From contig URQX01000006.1 of the NCBI GenBank assembly GCA_900550175.1, positions 1-28,473 of the forward strand: 28,473 nt of DNA. The letters are read 5' to 3'. The DNA comes from an uncultured Veillonella sp. GTDB taxonomy: Bacteria > Bacillota > Negativicutes > Veillonellales > Veillonellaceae. The notes beneath the pieces are model-generated. The model saw nothing but the letters and a program-made list of their open reading frames with translations, did no database searches and was not told the DNA's origin. Both the position numbers and the translations under genes were made by a program. Positions 1-7,920 of the stretch are shown here, one piece after another; within the stretch, counting starts at the first letter, position 1; each line of letters starts with the position of its first letter.

Positions 1-11
1 TATCAGCATGA

Positions 12-17
12 TATAAT
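12..17 (+). promoter_or_regulatory. -10 element of the rarD promoter
   Basis: A perfect TATAAT lies 28 bases before the rarD start codon. Any -35 element would fall before the window, so the promoter is only half visible. Confidence 0.45.
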
Positions 18-45
18 AATGCTATCAATAAGAGGAGGTTGCATT

Positions 46-942
46 ATGAATGATATAAACAAAAAAGGGCTCAGTACTACATTACTGTGCTGCTTAATCT
101 GGGGTTTGCTCCCCCTTTATTGGGCACTACTTAACCAAGTTTCATCCTTTTCAGTATTATCGCACCGCATCATCTGGTCTGGTGTTTGGATGATCTTCAT
201 CATCCTTGCTATGGGCCGCCAACAACTGCGCATCGATATTCAACACTTGCGCACACATCTTTCACAGTTCGGCCTATTATTACTGGCAGCCGCCCTTATT
301 AGCGTCAATTGGTTCACCTATATTTGGGCTGTTACCAACCAACACGTTCTCGATACGAGCCTCGGGTATTATATCAACCCTCTCCTCAACGTATTGCTCG
401 GCATCGTTATCTACAAAGAAACCTTGCTATGGTCCCAAAAACTGAGTATGGCCATCGCCGTACTAGGTGTATCGATCATGACCTATGAACTAGGGTCCTT
501 ACCGATTGTCTCCATCGCACTAGCTGTATCATTTAGCCTATACGGAGCCGTAAAGAAACGTCTCACCATTCATCCATTTTCAAGTATTGCTTTGGAAGCG
601 TGGCTTGTTACACCGATAGCTCTATGGTATTTAGCAACCATCGACACCTCTTCCTGGGTCTTTCTTGAGAACATAACATCCACCGGCCTACTCCTCATCG
701 GTGCAGGGCTCACCACATCAATTCCGCTCATCCTCTTCTCGTACGGCGCTAAACTTTTGCCATTGAACGTACTAGGCTTTTTACAATACCTATCTCCCAC
801 CATGGGATTTTTCTTGGCCATCTTCTATTTTGGTGAAAGCTTTGGCACAGCCCAACTCATCGCTTTTGGCTGTATCTGGGTAGCCTTAGTATTATTCTCG
901 TTATCGAACCAAATTACAACGCGCATTAGCCTAAAAAAGTAA
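46..942 (+). CDS. rarD: RarD-type EamA-family membrane transporter
   Basis: A 298-residue, almost entirely hydrophobic protein with about ten membrane segments, as expected for the EamA/DMT superfamily. The N-terminus (IWGLLPLYW, then SHRIIWS about 25 residues on) matches the RarD subgroup, which carries GxxPxYW and the HRIxWS signature. The substrate of RarD proteins is not firmly known; a chloramphenicol-sensitivity link is only historical. I chose the ATG at 46 because AGGAGG (33-38) sits seven bases upstream; an in-frame ATG at 19 has no ribosome site and would include the Shine-Dalgarno in the coding region. It is a single-gene unit ended by the hairpin at 966-1004. Confidence 0.85.
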   Translation: MNDINKKGLSTTLLCCLIWGLLPLYWALLNQVSSFSVLSHRIIWSGVWMIFIILAMGRQQLRIDIQHLRTHLSQFGLLLLAAALISVNWFTYIWAVTNQHVLDTSLGYYINPLLNVLLGIVIYKETLLWSQKLSMAIAVLGVSIMTYELGSLPIVSIALAVSFSLYGAVKKRLTIHPFSSIALEAWLVTPIALWYLATIDTSSWVFLENITSTGLLLIGAGLTTSIPLILFSYGAKLLPLNVLGFLQYLSPTMGFFLAIFYFGESFGTAQLIAFGCIWVALVLFSLSNQITTRISLKK

Positions 943-965
943 GGTATATCCTATATATCAACTAA

Positions 966-1004
966 AAAGCTGTATCAAATGATACTCTCATTTGATACAG
1001 CTTT
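966..1004. terminator. Bidirectional terminator between rarD and the DUF3829 lipoprotein gene
   Basis: A perfect 17-bp stem (966-982 with 988-1004) and 5-base loop, followed by CTTTT on the plus strand and TTTTTAG on the minus strand. It lies between two convergent genes and probably serves both. Confidence 0.85.
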
Positions 1005-1020
1005 CTTTTATATAGACGTA

Positions 1021-1920
1021 TTAATCTAACTCATTCATATTGGTCGTATTCATATTGGAAATATAACGGTTATAGGCCTCAACCATATGTTTATAATCGT
1101 TATCTTGTTTGGATCCCATATAAGTACGAATGGCACCAATCGTAGAGTTTACAGAGGTCTTAACAGAGTCATACTTAGGGCTAGAAATACCATTCGCTAA
1201 ATCGCCAATAGCTTGTAACTCTTGATTGATAGCATTTACATCTGGTTGTTTTTCACTATCTAGCTTTTCTAGGACTGCAGTAAGTCGCAAAGAAACCTCT
1301 TGTGCGGCAGCTGCATTTTTCTTACCTGCATCGCGCAATTGTTGTAACCGTTGTTGCAATCGGTCCGTGTTAATCTTATGCATTAAATTATCAAAGTCAG
1401 CATAAATAGGAACAAATTGTTCATACAATTGAACATATTTAGGGCCTAATTGTTGCTCCTTAGCATAGTTATCTGTGGTATACCCTTTAGATTTATAGTA
1501 TGCATCAAGCTCTTCTGCTACCGGTGTAATTTCGTTCAATTTTGAAAGTAGCTTATCTAAAGGCTCTTTCATTTCATCATAAGGAATACCGGCTTGCTTA
1601 GCCTCTTCTAATTCTTTTTGCAATTGCTTAAAGTTCGGTGTATTAAATACAGTTAAATGCTGCCCCGCTTTTAACCCGTTAAGAGTTGGAGTATTCGCAT
1701 AATCAAACATTACCGCCATGCGATTAAATCGGCTTACAGCTTTCACATATTGATTAAACAACTGTACTTGATCCTGTTCAGACCGCTGCGCAATTTCCTT
1801 ACGACTCTGTTCAGTGCCCTGCCATAGCTCAGACATACTACAACCGCTCAACAACAAGGGAGATGTCAATGTGGCCGCACACACCACAGCCATTGCAATC
1901 CGCTTACCAAATGGTTTCAT
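1021..1920 (-). CDS. DUF3829-like lipoprotein
   Basis: A 299-residue predicted lipoprotein. The N-terminus MKPFGKRI, a hydrophobic stretch and a lipobox LSGC near residue 27 indicate lipid attachment and export. The rest is mostly helical with an alternating aromatic/charged pattern (QLFNQYVKAVSRFNR, then DAYYKSKGY and NYAKEQQ followed by a second helix), which resembles DUF3829 (YiiG-like) proteins; their function is not established. The start at 1920 is preferred over an upstream in-frame start at 1950 because GGAGAG lies just upstream and the product then begins with a normal signal peptide. No operon partner; convergent with rarD. Confidence 0.7.
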   Translation of the reverse strand: MKPFGKRIAMAVVCAATLTSPLLLSGCSMSELWQGTEQSRKEIAQRSEQDQVQLFNQYVKAVSRFNRMAVMFDYANTPTLNGLKAGQHLTVFNTPNFKQLQKELEEAKQAGIPYDEMKEPLDKLLSKLNEITPVAEELDAYYKSKGYTTDNYAKEQQLGPKYVQLYEQFVPIYADFDNLMHKINTDRLQQRLQQLRDAGKKNAAAAQEVSLRLTAVLEKLDSEKQPDVNAINQELQAIGDLANGISSPKYDSVKTSVNSTIGAIRTYMGSKQDNDYKHMVEAYNRYISNMNTTNMNELD

Positions 1921-2047
1921 GATGAGTTCTCTCCTTTCATCAATATACAACCCGATTTATATACCTTAATTATATACTAATGTGACTTATATAAATAGAA
2001 TTAATGTATATAAATCATACATCTAGTTTGTAAGTGACTAATAGAGT

Positions 2048-2076
2048 CAGGGGTGACCAATGGTCACCCCTGTTTT
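2048..2076 (+). terminator. Plus-strand terminator with no obvious gene upstream
   Basis: A perfect 11-bp G/C-rich stem (2048-2058 with 2062-2072, loop AAT) followed by TTTTCCTTT on the plus strand. The minus side has no T run. The gene to its left is on the minus strand, so no plus-strand coding gene feeds it. Confidence 0.65.
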
Positions 2077-2124
2077 CCTTTATATACAGTTAGACTATAA
2101 ATAAGAATATATAACTCCTAATAA

Positions 2125-2153
2125 TTGTTTTGTACGTATACACGTGTTACTAT
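2125..2153 (+). promoter_or_regulatory. Probable promoter of the HicB-family gene
   Basis: TTGTTT (2125-2130), 17-base spacer, TACTAT (2148-2153). The spacer holds partly symmetrical ACGTATACACGT, which could be an autoregulatory operator given the C-terminal DNA-binding segment of the encoded protein. The operator role is inference. Confidence 0.4.
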
Positions 2154-2199
2154 AAAAGAAAAGAATATAAAGGATAAAAATTTACTATTAGGAGGACCT

Positions 2200-2577
2200 A
2201 TGAAATTTATATACCCTGCTATAATCCATGATGATGCCGATGGTTTCTGGGCCGAATTTCCAGATTTCGAATACACTAGTAGCACCGGCTCAACACTAAC
2301 AGAATTGATAACCAATGCACAAGAAGCAATGGAGCTATATATTTTAGGAGCCTTAGAAGATGGGGAAAGTTTACCAACCCCTACATCTATACGTAACTTA
2401 CCTTGCACAGATACAACTTATCCTACATTAGTGCAAACAGATATTGATTTAGCTAAAAATCGTAAGTCTGTAAAGAAAACATTAACAATTCCAGCATGGC
2501 TTAACGATAGAGCACTGGCTAAAGGGATTAATTTTTCTCAGCTTTTACAAGAAGCATTGGTGGAGAAAACAATGTAA
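2200..2577 (+). CDS. HicB-family antitoxin-like protein (no HicA seen)
   Basis: A 125-residue protein. Residues 1-60 fit the HicB-like antitoxin fold (MKFIYPAIIH, DGFWAEFPDF, then an amphipathic helix NAQEAMELYI and GESLPTP). The C-terminus (KKTLTIPAWLNDRA, then INFSQLLQEAL) fits the ribbon-helix-helix DNA-binding segment of longer HicB proteins. The start at 2200 follows GGAGG closely; the longer frame from 2125 begins inside the promoter. In the usual arrangement a roughly 60-80 residue HicA RNase is adjacent. None is visible on either side: upstream is promoter, downstream is the end of a convergent gene. It may be solitary or may act on a HicA elsewhere. Confidence 0.8.
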   Translation: MKFIYPAIIHDDADGFWAEFPDFEYTSSTGSTLTELITNAQEAMELYILGALEDGESLPTPTSIRNLPCTDTTYPTLVQTDIDLAKNRKSVKKTLTIPAWLNDRALAKGINFSQLLQEALVEKTM

Positions 2578-2587
2578 ATTTACATCA

Positions 2588-3001
2588 TCAATTGCTTAGC
2601 AAAATTAGGACTACTGTCCACGCAATGATTGCAAGTGTTAGCAAGCCTACGCAGATCATCCACATAACAGTCACAAAATAGAGCAATAGTTTGAGTACAT
2701 AGAGTATATCAAACCACACGCTATGTCTGTCCTCTAGATGATCCATGTAGGAACTAAGACAGCGCACTAAATATGGAGGTTTAGTATGAGGGTTCAATTT
2801 TTTCCAATAAAACACCAAATAGGGCGTAACAATGCACCCAACTACTACGATAAAGGTAAGGAAGATTGGTGTTTCAATATTGTACCGCGTCATAAAGTCC
2901 GACCAACTGCCTAGCATTTGACCGGCGAGATACAAGAAAACGAACCAATACAAGAAGCCGACTAACTTTATAATATGGCGAATGATTTGTTTACTACCCA
3001 T
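2588..3001 (-). CDS. Small four-segment membrane protein, WxKxLxP family
   Basis: A 137-residue hydrophobic protein with predicted membrane segments near residues 9-30, 42-66 and 99-135 (the last long enough for two). A polar middle section begins YWKKLNPHTKPPY. That section resembles the WCK-L-P-AF-KP-IYY motif of two proteins at 24,321-24,722 and 27,542-27,976, so I regard it as a more distant member of the same family. It starts two bases after the stop of the TPR lipoprotein gene, with only a weak ribosome site, which suggests translational coupling in a two-gene unit. Function unknown. Confidence 0.65.
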   Translation of the reverse strand: MGSKQIIRHIIKLVGFLYWFVFLYLAGQMLGSWSDFMTRYNIETPIFLTFIVVVGCIVTPYLVFYWKKLNPHTKPPYLVRCLSSYMDHLEDRHSVWFDILYVLKLLLYFVTVMWMICVGLLTLAIIAWTVVLILLSN

Positions 3002-3003
3002 GT

Positions 3004-3606
3004 CTATAACCCTACTAATGTTTTAAATCGCGTATTATTGTGAAAGCGTTCAAAATGGTCTTGTTCAGCGGCTACGGTTTTCACAGATGGATCAATGTTA
3101 ATTGCTTTTTCAAGCCATTCAAGGGCCTTAGTATCATCCCCTTGGTCTGCATAAATGGTAGCAATACCATATACAGACCAAGTGTTGCTAGGGTCCTTTT
3201 CTAATACCTTTTCAAACCATTGTTTAGACTCATTTAATTGGCCTTGTAACTTATACACCATGGCCATGTTGTAATAGTTCGCTACATTATTAGGATCTAA
3301 ATCATATGATTTTTTAGTATCTGTTAAGCCCTTAGCTGTATCACCATTTAACGCCGTAGCGAAGCCACGGATGGAGTACGCCTCTGCATTATTAGGATTA
3401 TCCTTAATAGAAGCTGATGCTTCCTCAATGGTTTTAGCATAATCGCCAGAGGATAAAGCTTGCTTAGCGGCCATAACACGAGCATCTTGCTCTGTTTTAA
3501 CTTGTTCGTTAGCTGTTGTTGTAGGTTTAGTGTCTTGTTGGATCTTAGTATCTGTGCCACACCCTAATAAGCTAAGCAAACAAATACATAATAGAATATA
3601 TTTCAT
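3004..3606 (-). CDS. TPR-repeat lipoprotein
   Basis: A 200-residue predicted lipoprotein. The signal peptide ends in lipobox LLGC near residue 16, followed by a Thr/Gln/Lys-rich linker. From about residue 45 there are three to four tetratricopeptide repeats, seen as repeated A--G----A and the closing DPNN, DPSN and DPS turns. TPR arrays bind other proteins, so this may be an envelope scaffold or assembly factor; no partner can be read from the sequence. GAGGT six bases before the ATG supports the start. The small membrane protein at 2588-3001 follows by two bases and probably shares the transcript. Confidence 0.75.
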   Translation of the reverse strand: MKYILLCICLLSLLGCGTDTKIQQDTKPTTTANEQVKTEQDARVMAAKQALSSGDYAKTIEEASASIKDNPNNAEAYSIRGFATALNGDTAKGLTDTKKSYDLDPNNVANYYNMAMVYKLQGQLNESKQWFEKVLEKDPSNTWSVYGIATIYADQGDDTKALEWLEKAINIDPSVKTVAAEQDHFERFHNNTRFKTLVGL

Positions 3607-3749
3607 ACAATACCTCTATATTAGCCATTTAATACAATTACATAATCGACTATTTACTATCATTACATTATATAGCACTATCATATAATTCATTAAATAC
3701 TAGCACATAGTTTTTAATTACCATTACAATTATACCAAAACTATATACA

Positions 3750-3779
3750 AAAAAGGACGAGCCGCAACTCGTCCTTTTT
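3750..3779. terminator. Terminator of the D-lactate dehydrogenase gene
   Basis: A perfect 12-bp stem (3750-3761 with 3768-3779) with A runs on one side and T runs on the other, so it can act in both directions. It lies 29 bases beyond the stop of the minus-strand gene at 3808. Confidence 0.8.
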
Positions 3780-3807
3780 CGTTATATGGTAGGTAATGTT
3801 ATAAATC

Positions 3808-6630
3808 TTATTTTTTTGCTTTAGAGCAACGGTCTAATAGGAATGCAACGCCTACGAATGGGATGCCACCGCTTTCACCAAGGCCAATTTCACATGTGGA
3901 ACTGGAGCTTACGCCTAGTGTTGCACCATATTCAGCAATTTCACCGGCAAGGTCTTTTGTGGCAGATTTGTTAAGTTCTGGTGTGAAGAAACCTTTTTGA
4001 CCAGCAAAGCCATCGCATGCGAAGGATTTGATATTGAATACATGGTCTGTGCAGAGACGAGCCAAGTCTTCAATGTATTGAGATTTATTCAAAGATTTAA
4101 TCTTACATTGTTTATGTACGATAACGCGTTCATCGCATTTTTCAATGTCGAGATGAGGTACTACGTATTTGCACAAGAATTCAGAAATATCGTTGATTTC
4201 TAAGTCTGGCATGTGTTTGAAAGCGTGGTTGAAGCATGCGCTATGGTCGATCACGATTGGATATTTACCATTTTGAGATGCTTTCATCAATGCATCGTGT
4301 AAGTCTTTAACAGCACGTTCATGAACGTCATCGTAGTTTTCAAAGCTCAAGCCACAGCAGAGGTTTTCGATATGTTTTGGATAGATAATATCGATATGAG
4401 CCTTGTTGCAGAGGCTTTCAACAACTTGTTGCAAGCTGCGATCATCGTCATAACCTTGGTTAGGTTTGAATGCGCGGTTTGCACATGTACTGAAGTATAC
4501 AACCTTTTCAAAGTTAGTTGGTTTGATGCGGTTTTTCAATTTATAGCGATTAGCTTTAGGAGTTGTTTTAGGAACATATGGTGTAACACCTGTTACGCCA
4601 TGCAAACCTTCAGTAATCTTAGAAATTGCTTTTTGTGTAATGATGGAACCTGCAATGCCTTCAAGACTTACGCCAGCACGACACATTTGAAGTGTTGTAG
4701 AGAAGTTATCGTAGATTTTTTTAGCCAATTCTGGTGCAGGTGGGTCGATGCGGCGCATGGACAATGCGATTTGAGCAGTATCGATGCTGAGTGGGCAAAG
4801 GCCTTTACACATGGAGCATGCAGCACAAGTGTCTACGCCGAAGTATTCATAGCCTTTTCTAAGTTCAGATGCCAATGTGAAGTTGCCTTCGTTTTCAAGG
4901 CGTTTAGTTTCGCGCAACAACGCGATACGTTGACGTGGAGTCAATGTTAAATTACGGCTTGGACAATGTTTTTCACAGAAACCGCATTCCATACAGATTG
5001 TGAAAGCATCGTCGATAACGCATTGAGCTTTAAGGTTTTTCTTGTACACATCTGGATCATCAGTGATCATAACATCAGGGTTCAAGATGCGTTCAGGGTC
5101 AAAGATAGCTTTGATGCGACGGTTGATTTCGTACGCTTTTTTGCCCCATTCCATTTCAACGAACGGTGCTACCATGCGGCCTGTACCATGTTCGGCTTTC
5201 AAAGAACCACCGAAACCAGATACGCGTTCGGACATTTCTTTTACCAAATCGCCGAAGTTCTTAGTATCTTTAGGATCGCTGAAGTCAGGTGTAATGTTAA
5301 AGTGAACGTTACCAGACAAAGCATGACCGAAGATTACACCACCGTCAACGAAATCGTATTTGTGGAATAATTCAGTAAGCATTTCAATGCCCTTAGTGAA
5401 GTCTTCGATTTGGAAGCAAACGTCTTCGGTAATAACAGTAGTACCTTTTCTACGTTGACCACCAACGATAGGCAAGATACCTTTACGGATTGCCCACCAG
5501 GAATCGTATTCTTTAGGATCTTGAGAATAAAGGCTTGGGATAGCTGTTGGGATATCTTTCAATTGTTCTTTAATGAAAGCTAAATTTTCATCTACAGTAT
5601 CTTTGGAATAGCTTTCAGTTTGGAACAAGATAGCACTTGTACCTTCTGGTACTTCACGAACGAAGTCAGGTACATTTTCAAGAGTTTGAACTGCTTTCAA
5701 GGATTGATAGTCCATCATTTCTGCAGCAACAACCTTTTCACGGCCCATATTAGCCAAAGCTACAACCGCAAGAGATGCATCGTTCAATGTGCTGAAGAAC
5801 ATGAGACCGCAACCTTTATGAGGTACGTCTTCAACAGTGTTGTATACGATTTCAGATACGAAGCCCAATGTACCTTCAGAACCGATGAACAAGTGATTGA
5901 TGATGTCGATAATATCTTCGAAATCAACAAGGGAGTTCAAGCCATAGCCTGTAGTATTTTTGATTTTGTATTTGTGATGAATCAAATGAGTCAATTCTTC
6001 GTCGGCTAAGATTTCTTTGCGCAATTGCAAGATATCTTCAACCATTTGAGGTTTTTCACGAAGGAATTGTTCAATAGATTTTTTGTCGGATGTATCAAGA
6101 ACAGTACCATCTAGTAATACAACGCGGATGGAACGGATTGTTTTATAGGAGTTTTGAGCCGTACCACAGCACATACCAGAGGAGTTATTATTCAAAATAC
6201 CGCCTACTAATGCTGTTGCAAGTGTAGCAGGATCTGGGCCGATTTTGCGGTTATATGGTTTCAATAACTCGTTCGCATCGGAACCGATAACACCACATTC
6301 GCATTTTAAAGCTTTGCCATCGTCGATAACTTCCATTTTTTTGAAGCCATCATTACATACGATAAGCACATCTTCACTGGAACATTGACCAGATAAAGAA
6401 GAACCAGCCGCACGGAATGTAAATGGTGTACCACATTGTTGGCACAAACGAATAAGGCGTCGTACTTCGCGTTCATCTTCAGCCTTTACAACAACCTTTG
6501 GTAAATAGCTATAACAGGACGCGTCAACGCCATATGCATAACGACGTAAATGATCGGTATACACACGATCTTTGCAAATCTCTTTTGCCTCCTTGGCAAA
6601 ACGTTCATAATCTCTATTAAGCGTACTCAC
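3808..6630 (-). CDS. FAD-binding and Fe-S D-lactate dehydrogenase (GlcD/Dld type)
   Basis: A 940-residue fusion of a flavin oxidase and an Fe-S electron-transfer module. Residues 40-180 form the FAD-binding PCMH domain, with FRAAGSSLSGQ (72-83) as the pyrophosphate loop. Residues 250-525 form the FAD-oxidase C-terminal domain (GHALSGNVHFN near 435, AEHGTGRM near 479, ILNPD near 515). Two [4Fe-4S] ligand sets follow: C546, C549, C552, C556 and C602, C605, C608, C612. The C-terminal 230 residues are Cys-rich with a CCG at 758-760. This layout is known for D-lactate dehydrogenases and related 2-hydroxyacid oxidases that pass electrons to the membrane pool; a lactate-using host makes lactate the likeliest substrate. 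Translation starts at a GTG eight bases after AGGAGG. A single-gene unit. Confidence 0.85.
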   Translation of the reverse strand: MSTLNRDYERFAKEAKEICKDRVYTDHLRRYAYGVDASCYSYLPKVVVKAEDEREVRRLIRLCQQCGTPFTFRAAGSSLSGQCSSEDVLIVCNDGFKKMEVIDDGKALKCECGVIGSDANELLKPYNRKIGPDPATLATALVGGILNNNSSGMCCGTAQNSYKTIRSIRVVLLDGTVLDTSDKKSIEQFLREKPQMVEDILQLRKEILADEELTHLIHHKYKIKNTTGYGLNSLVDFEDIIDIINHLFIGSEGTLGFVSEIVYNTVEDVPHKGCGLMFFSTLNDASLAVVALANMGREKVVAAEMMDYQSLKAVQTLENVPDFVREVPEGTSAILFQTESYSKDTVDENLAFIKEQLKDIPTAIPSLYSQDPKEYDSWWAIRKGILPIVGGQRRKGTTVITEDVCFQIEDFTKGIEMLTELFHKYDFVDGGVIFGHALSGNVHFNITPDFSDPKDTKNFGDLVKEMSERVSGFGGSLKAEHGTGRMVAPFVEMEWGKKAYEINRRIKAIFDPERILNPDVMITDDPDVYKKNLKAQCVIDDAFTICMECGFCEKHCPSRNLTLTPRQRIALLRETKRLENEGNFTLASELRKGYEYFGVDTCAACSMCKGLCPLSIDTAQIALSMRRIDPPAPELAKKIYDNFSTTLQMCRAGVSLEGIAGSIITQKAISKITEGLHGVTGVTPYVPKTTPKANRYKLKNRIKPTNFEKVVYFSTCANRAFKPNQGYDDDRSLQQVVESLCNKAHIDIIYPKHIENLCCGLSFENYDDVHERAVKDLHDALMKASQNGKYPIVIDHSACFNHAFKHMPDLEINDISEFLCKYVVPHLDIEKCDERVIVHKQCKIKSLNKSQYIEDLARLCTDHVFNIKSFACDGFAGQKGFFTPELNKSATKDLAGEIAEYGATLGVSSSSTCEIGLGESGGIPFVGVAFLLDRCSKAKK

Positions 6631-7084
6631 TTATATTTCCTCCTATCCTCTCTTAAGGAATATATCTTATATTGTCTTATATTTAGTATACGCCGTTCTC
6701 ATTCTCACTACTATAATTATGCATAAATTATATCTCTCCTAATAATTCTCGATATGCACTGCTTTTTTATTTCTTTACTTGAAAGTGCATCTCAATGGCA
6801 TTATCATGTACTCATTTCTTCACATGTTAAAATAAAAACATTTTATTTATCTAGCTAATTCATAATGCTACAACAAACTAATGCTAAACATCCCTTAAAA
6901 CGTGAGTTACACCGCATATAATTCTATAGGAAATAGTTTACAAAAATTATGCATAAAATTGGTATAATTTATTTATCTCTATTTTTCCATTCTCATTTAC
7001 ATTTATGTATGACTTTTAATCATACCCTTTAAACTACTCCCTATTAAAGATTTTCTAGCACATAAAAAGCCCTCTAAAGCCATA
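6631..7084. other. 454-base intergenic region between the lactate dehydrogenase and TSUP genes
   Basis: Very AT-rich and without a convincing gene. It must hold the promoter of the minus-strand dehydrogenase, but no strong -35/-10 pair stands out. It contains two copies of the palindrome TTATGCATAA (6717-6726 and 6948-6957). Next to the TSUP gene end a weak minus-strand hairpin (GGCTTTAGAGGGC then TTTTT, about 7061-7082) may be its terminator. Confidence 0.5.
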
Positions 7085-7879
7085 TCATCCCAAAATACCA
7101 GACTTAAGAATAAGACGTACAGCTAGTGCAAAGACTGCCACGCTCATAAGAGCAAGAATAGATTTTGCTTTCAGACGTTTTGCAATACGCGCACCTGCTT
7201 GGGCACCAAAGATAGCGCCAATACTAGTAGGGATAGCAATACTAAATACGATATGATTTTCCAATAAATGCGTTATAACGCCTATCATTGTAGATACAGC
7301 AAGGATAGATTGGCTTGTAGCCGTTGCCATATGGGTTGGGAATCCCATCAGATAAATCAAGGCAGGCACATGGATAAGGCCACCACCAATACCAAAGATA
7401 CTGGAGATAAAACCTACAAAAAAGCTAATGCTAATACCGATAGGCTTGCTATACGTTAACTGATCAAGGGTAAGGCTTTCTTCCTTACGCTCCCCTTTGC
7501 GAAAATTCTTAAATCCAATTAGCCCCGATGCACAAAGCATAAAGCACCCAAAGGCAAACATAAATCCCTGTCCAGAAAACCAACCAGACATTTGAGCCCC
7601 TAAGATAGCACCTGGTAAAGTCGCTAAACTAAATACAATAGCGGCACTGATCAGTACTTTCTTCTGTTTAATATATGCAATAGATCCAGAAATAGCATTA
7701 CACATAACGGAAAAGAGCGATGTCCCTACAATCATGGATGGAGACCACTCAGGAAACCAGTACATAAAGAGAGGCACAAATACAAGGCCCCCTCCGGCAC
7801 CGATGATAGTACCTAGCATAGCGGCTAAAAAGCCAACTATGGTAAAGAAGATATAAAATACTATAATATTATCCAACAT
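7085..7879 (-). CDS. TSUP (TauE/SafE) anion exporter
   Basis: A 264-residue membrane protein with about eight hydrophobic segments. The duplicated glycine motif of the TauE/SafE family is clear: GAGGGLVFVP (residues 28-37) in the first half and GIGGGLIHVP (163-172) in the second. The family moves sulfite, sulfoacetate or other small organic and sulfur anions; the substrate here cannot be read from sequence. GGGAGG seven bases before the ATG supports the start. It lies 41 bases downstream of the ClC gene in the same direction with no strong terminator between, so co-transcription is possible. Confidence 0.85.
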   Translation of the reverse strand: MLDNIIVFYIFFTIVGFLAAMLGTIIGAGGGLVFVPLFMYWFPEWSPSMIVGTSLFSVMCNAISGSIAYIKQKKVLISAAIVFSLATLPGAILGAQMSGWFSGQGFMFAFGCFMLCASGLIGFKNFRKGERKEESLTLDQLTYSKPIGISISFFVGFISSIFGIGGGLIHVPALIYLMGFPTHMATATSQSILAVSTMIGVITHLLENHIVFSIAIPTSIGAIFGAQAGARIAKRLKAKSILALMSVAVFALAVRLILKSGILG

Positions 7880-7920
7880 AATAAGGCCTCCCTTTATTTA
7901 GATTGGAAAAAAGCTCTTTG

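Noticed and set aside
4321..4950. Long plus-strand frame opposite the D-lactate dehydrogenase gene (also 4966-5370 and 5620-6009)
   Set aside because: Shadows of a well-supported gene; compositions are Cys/Phe-rich and resemble no protein, and no ribosome sites are present.
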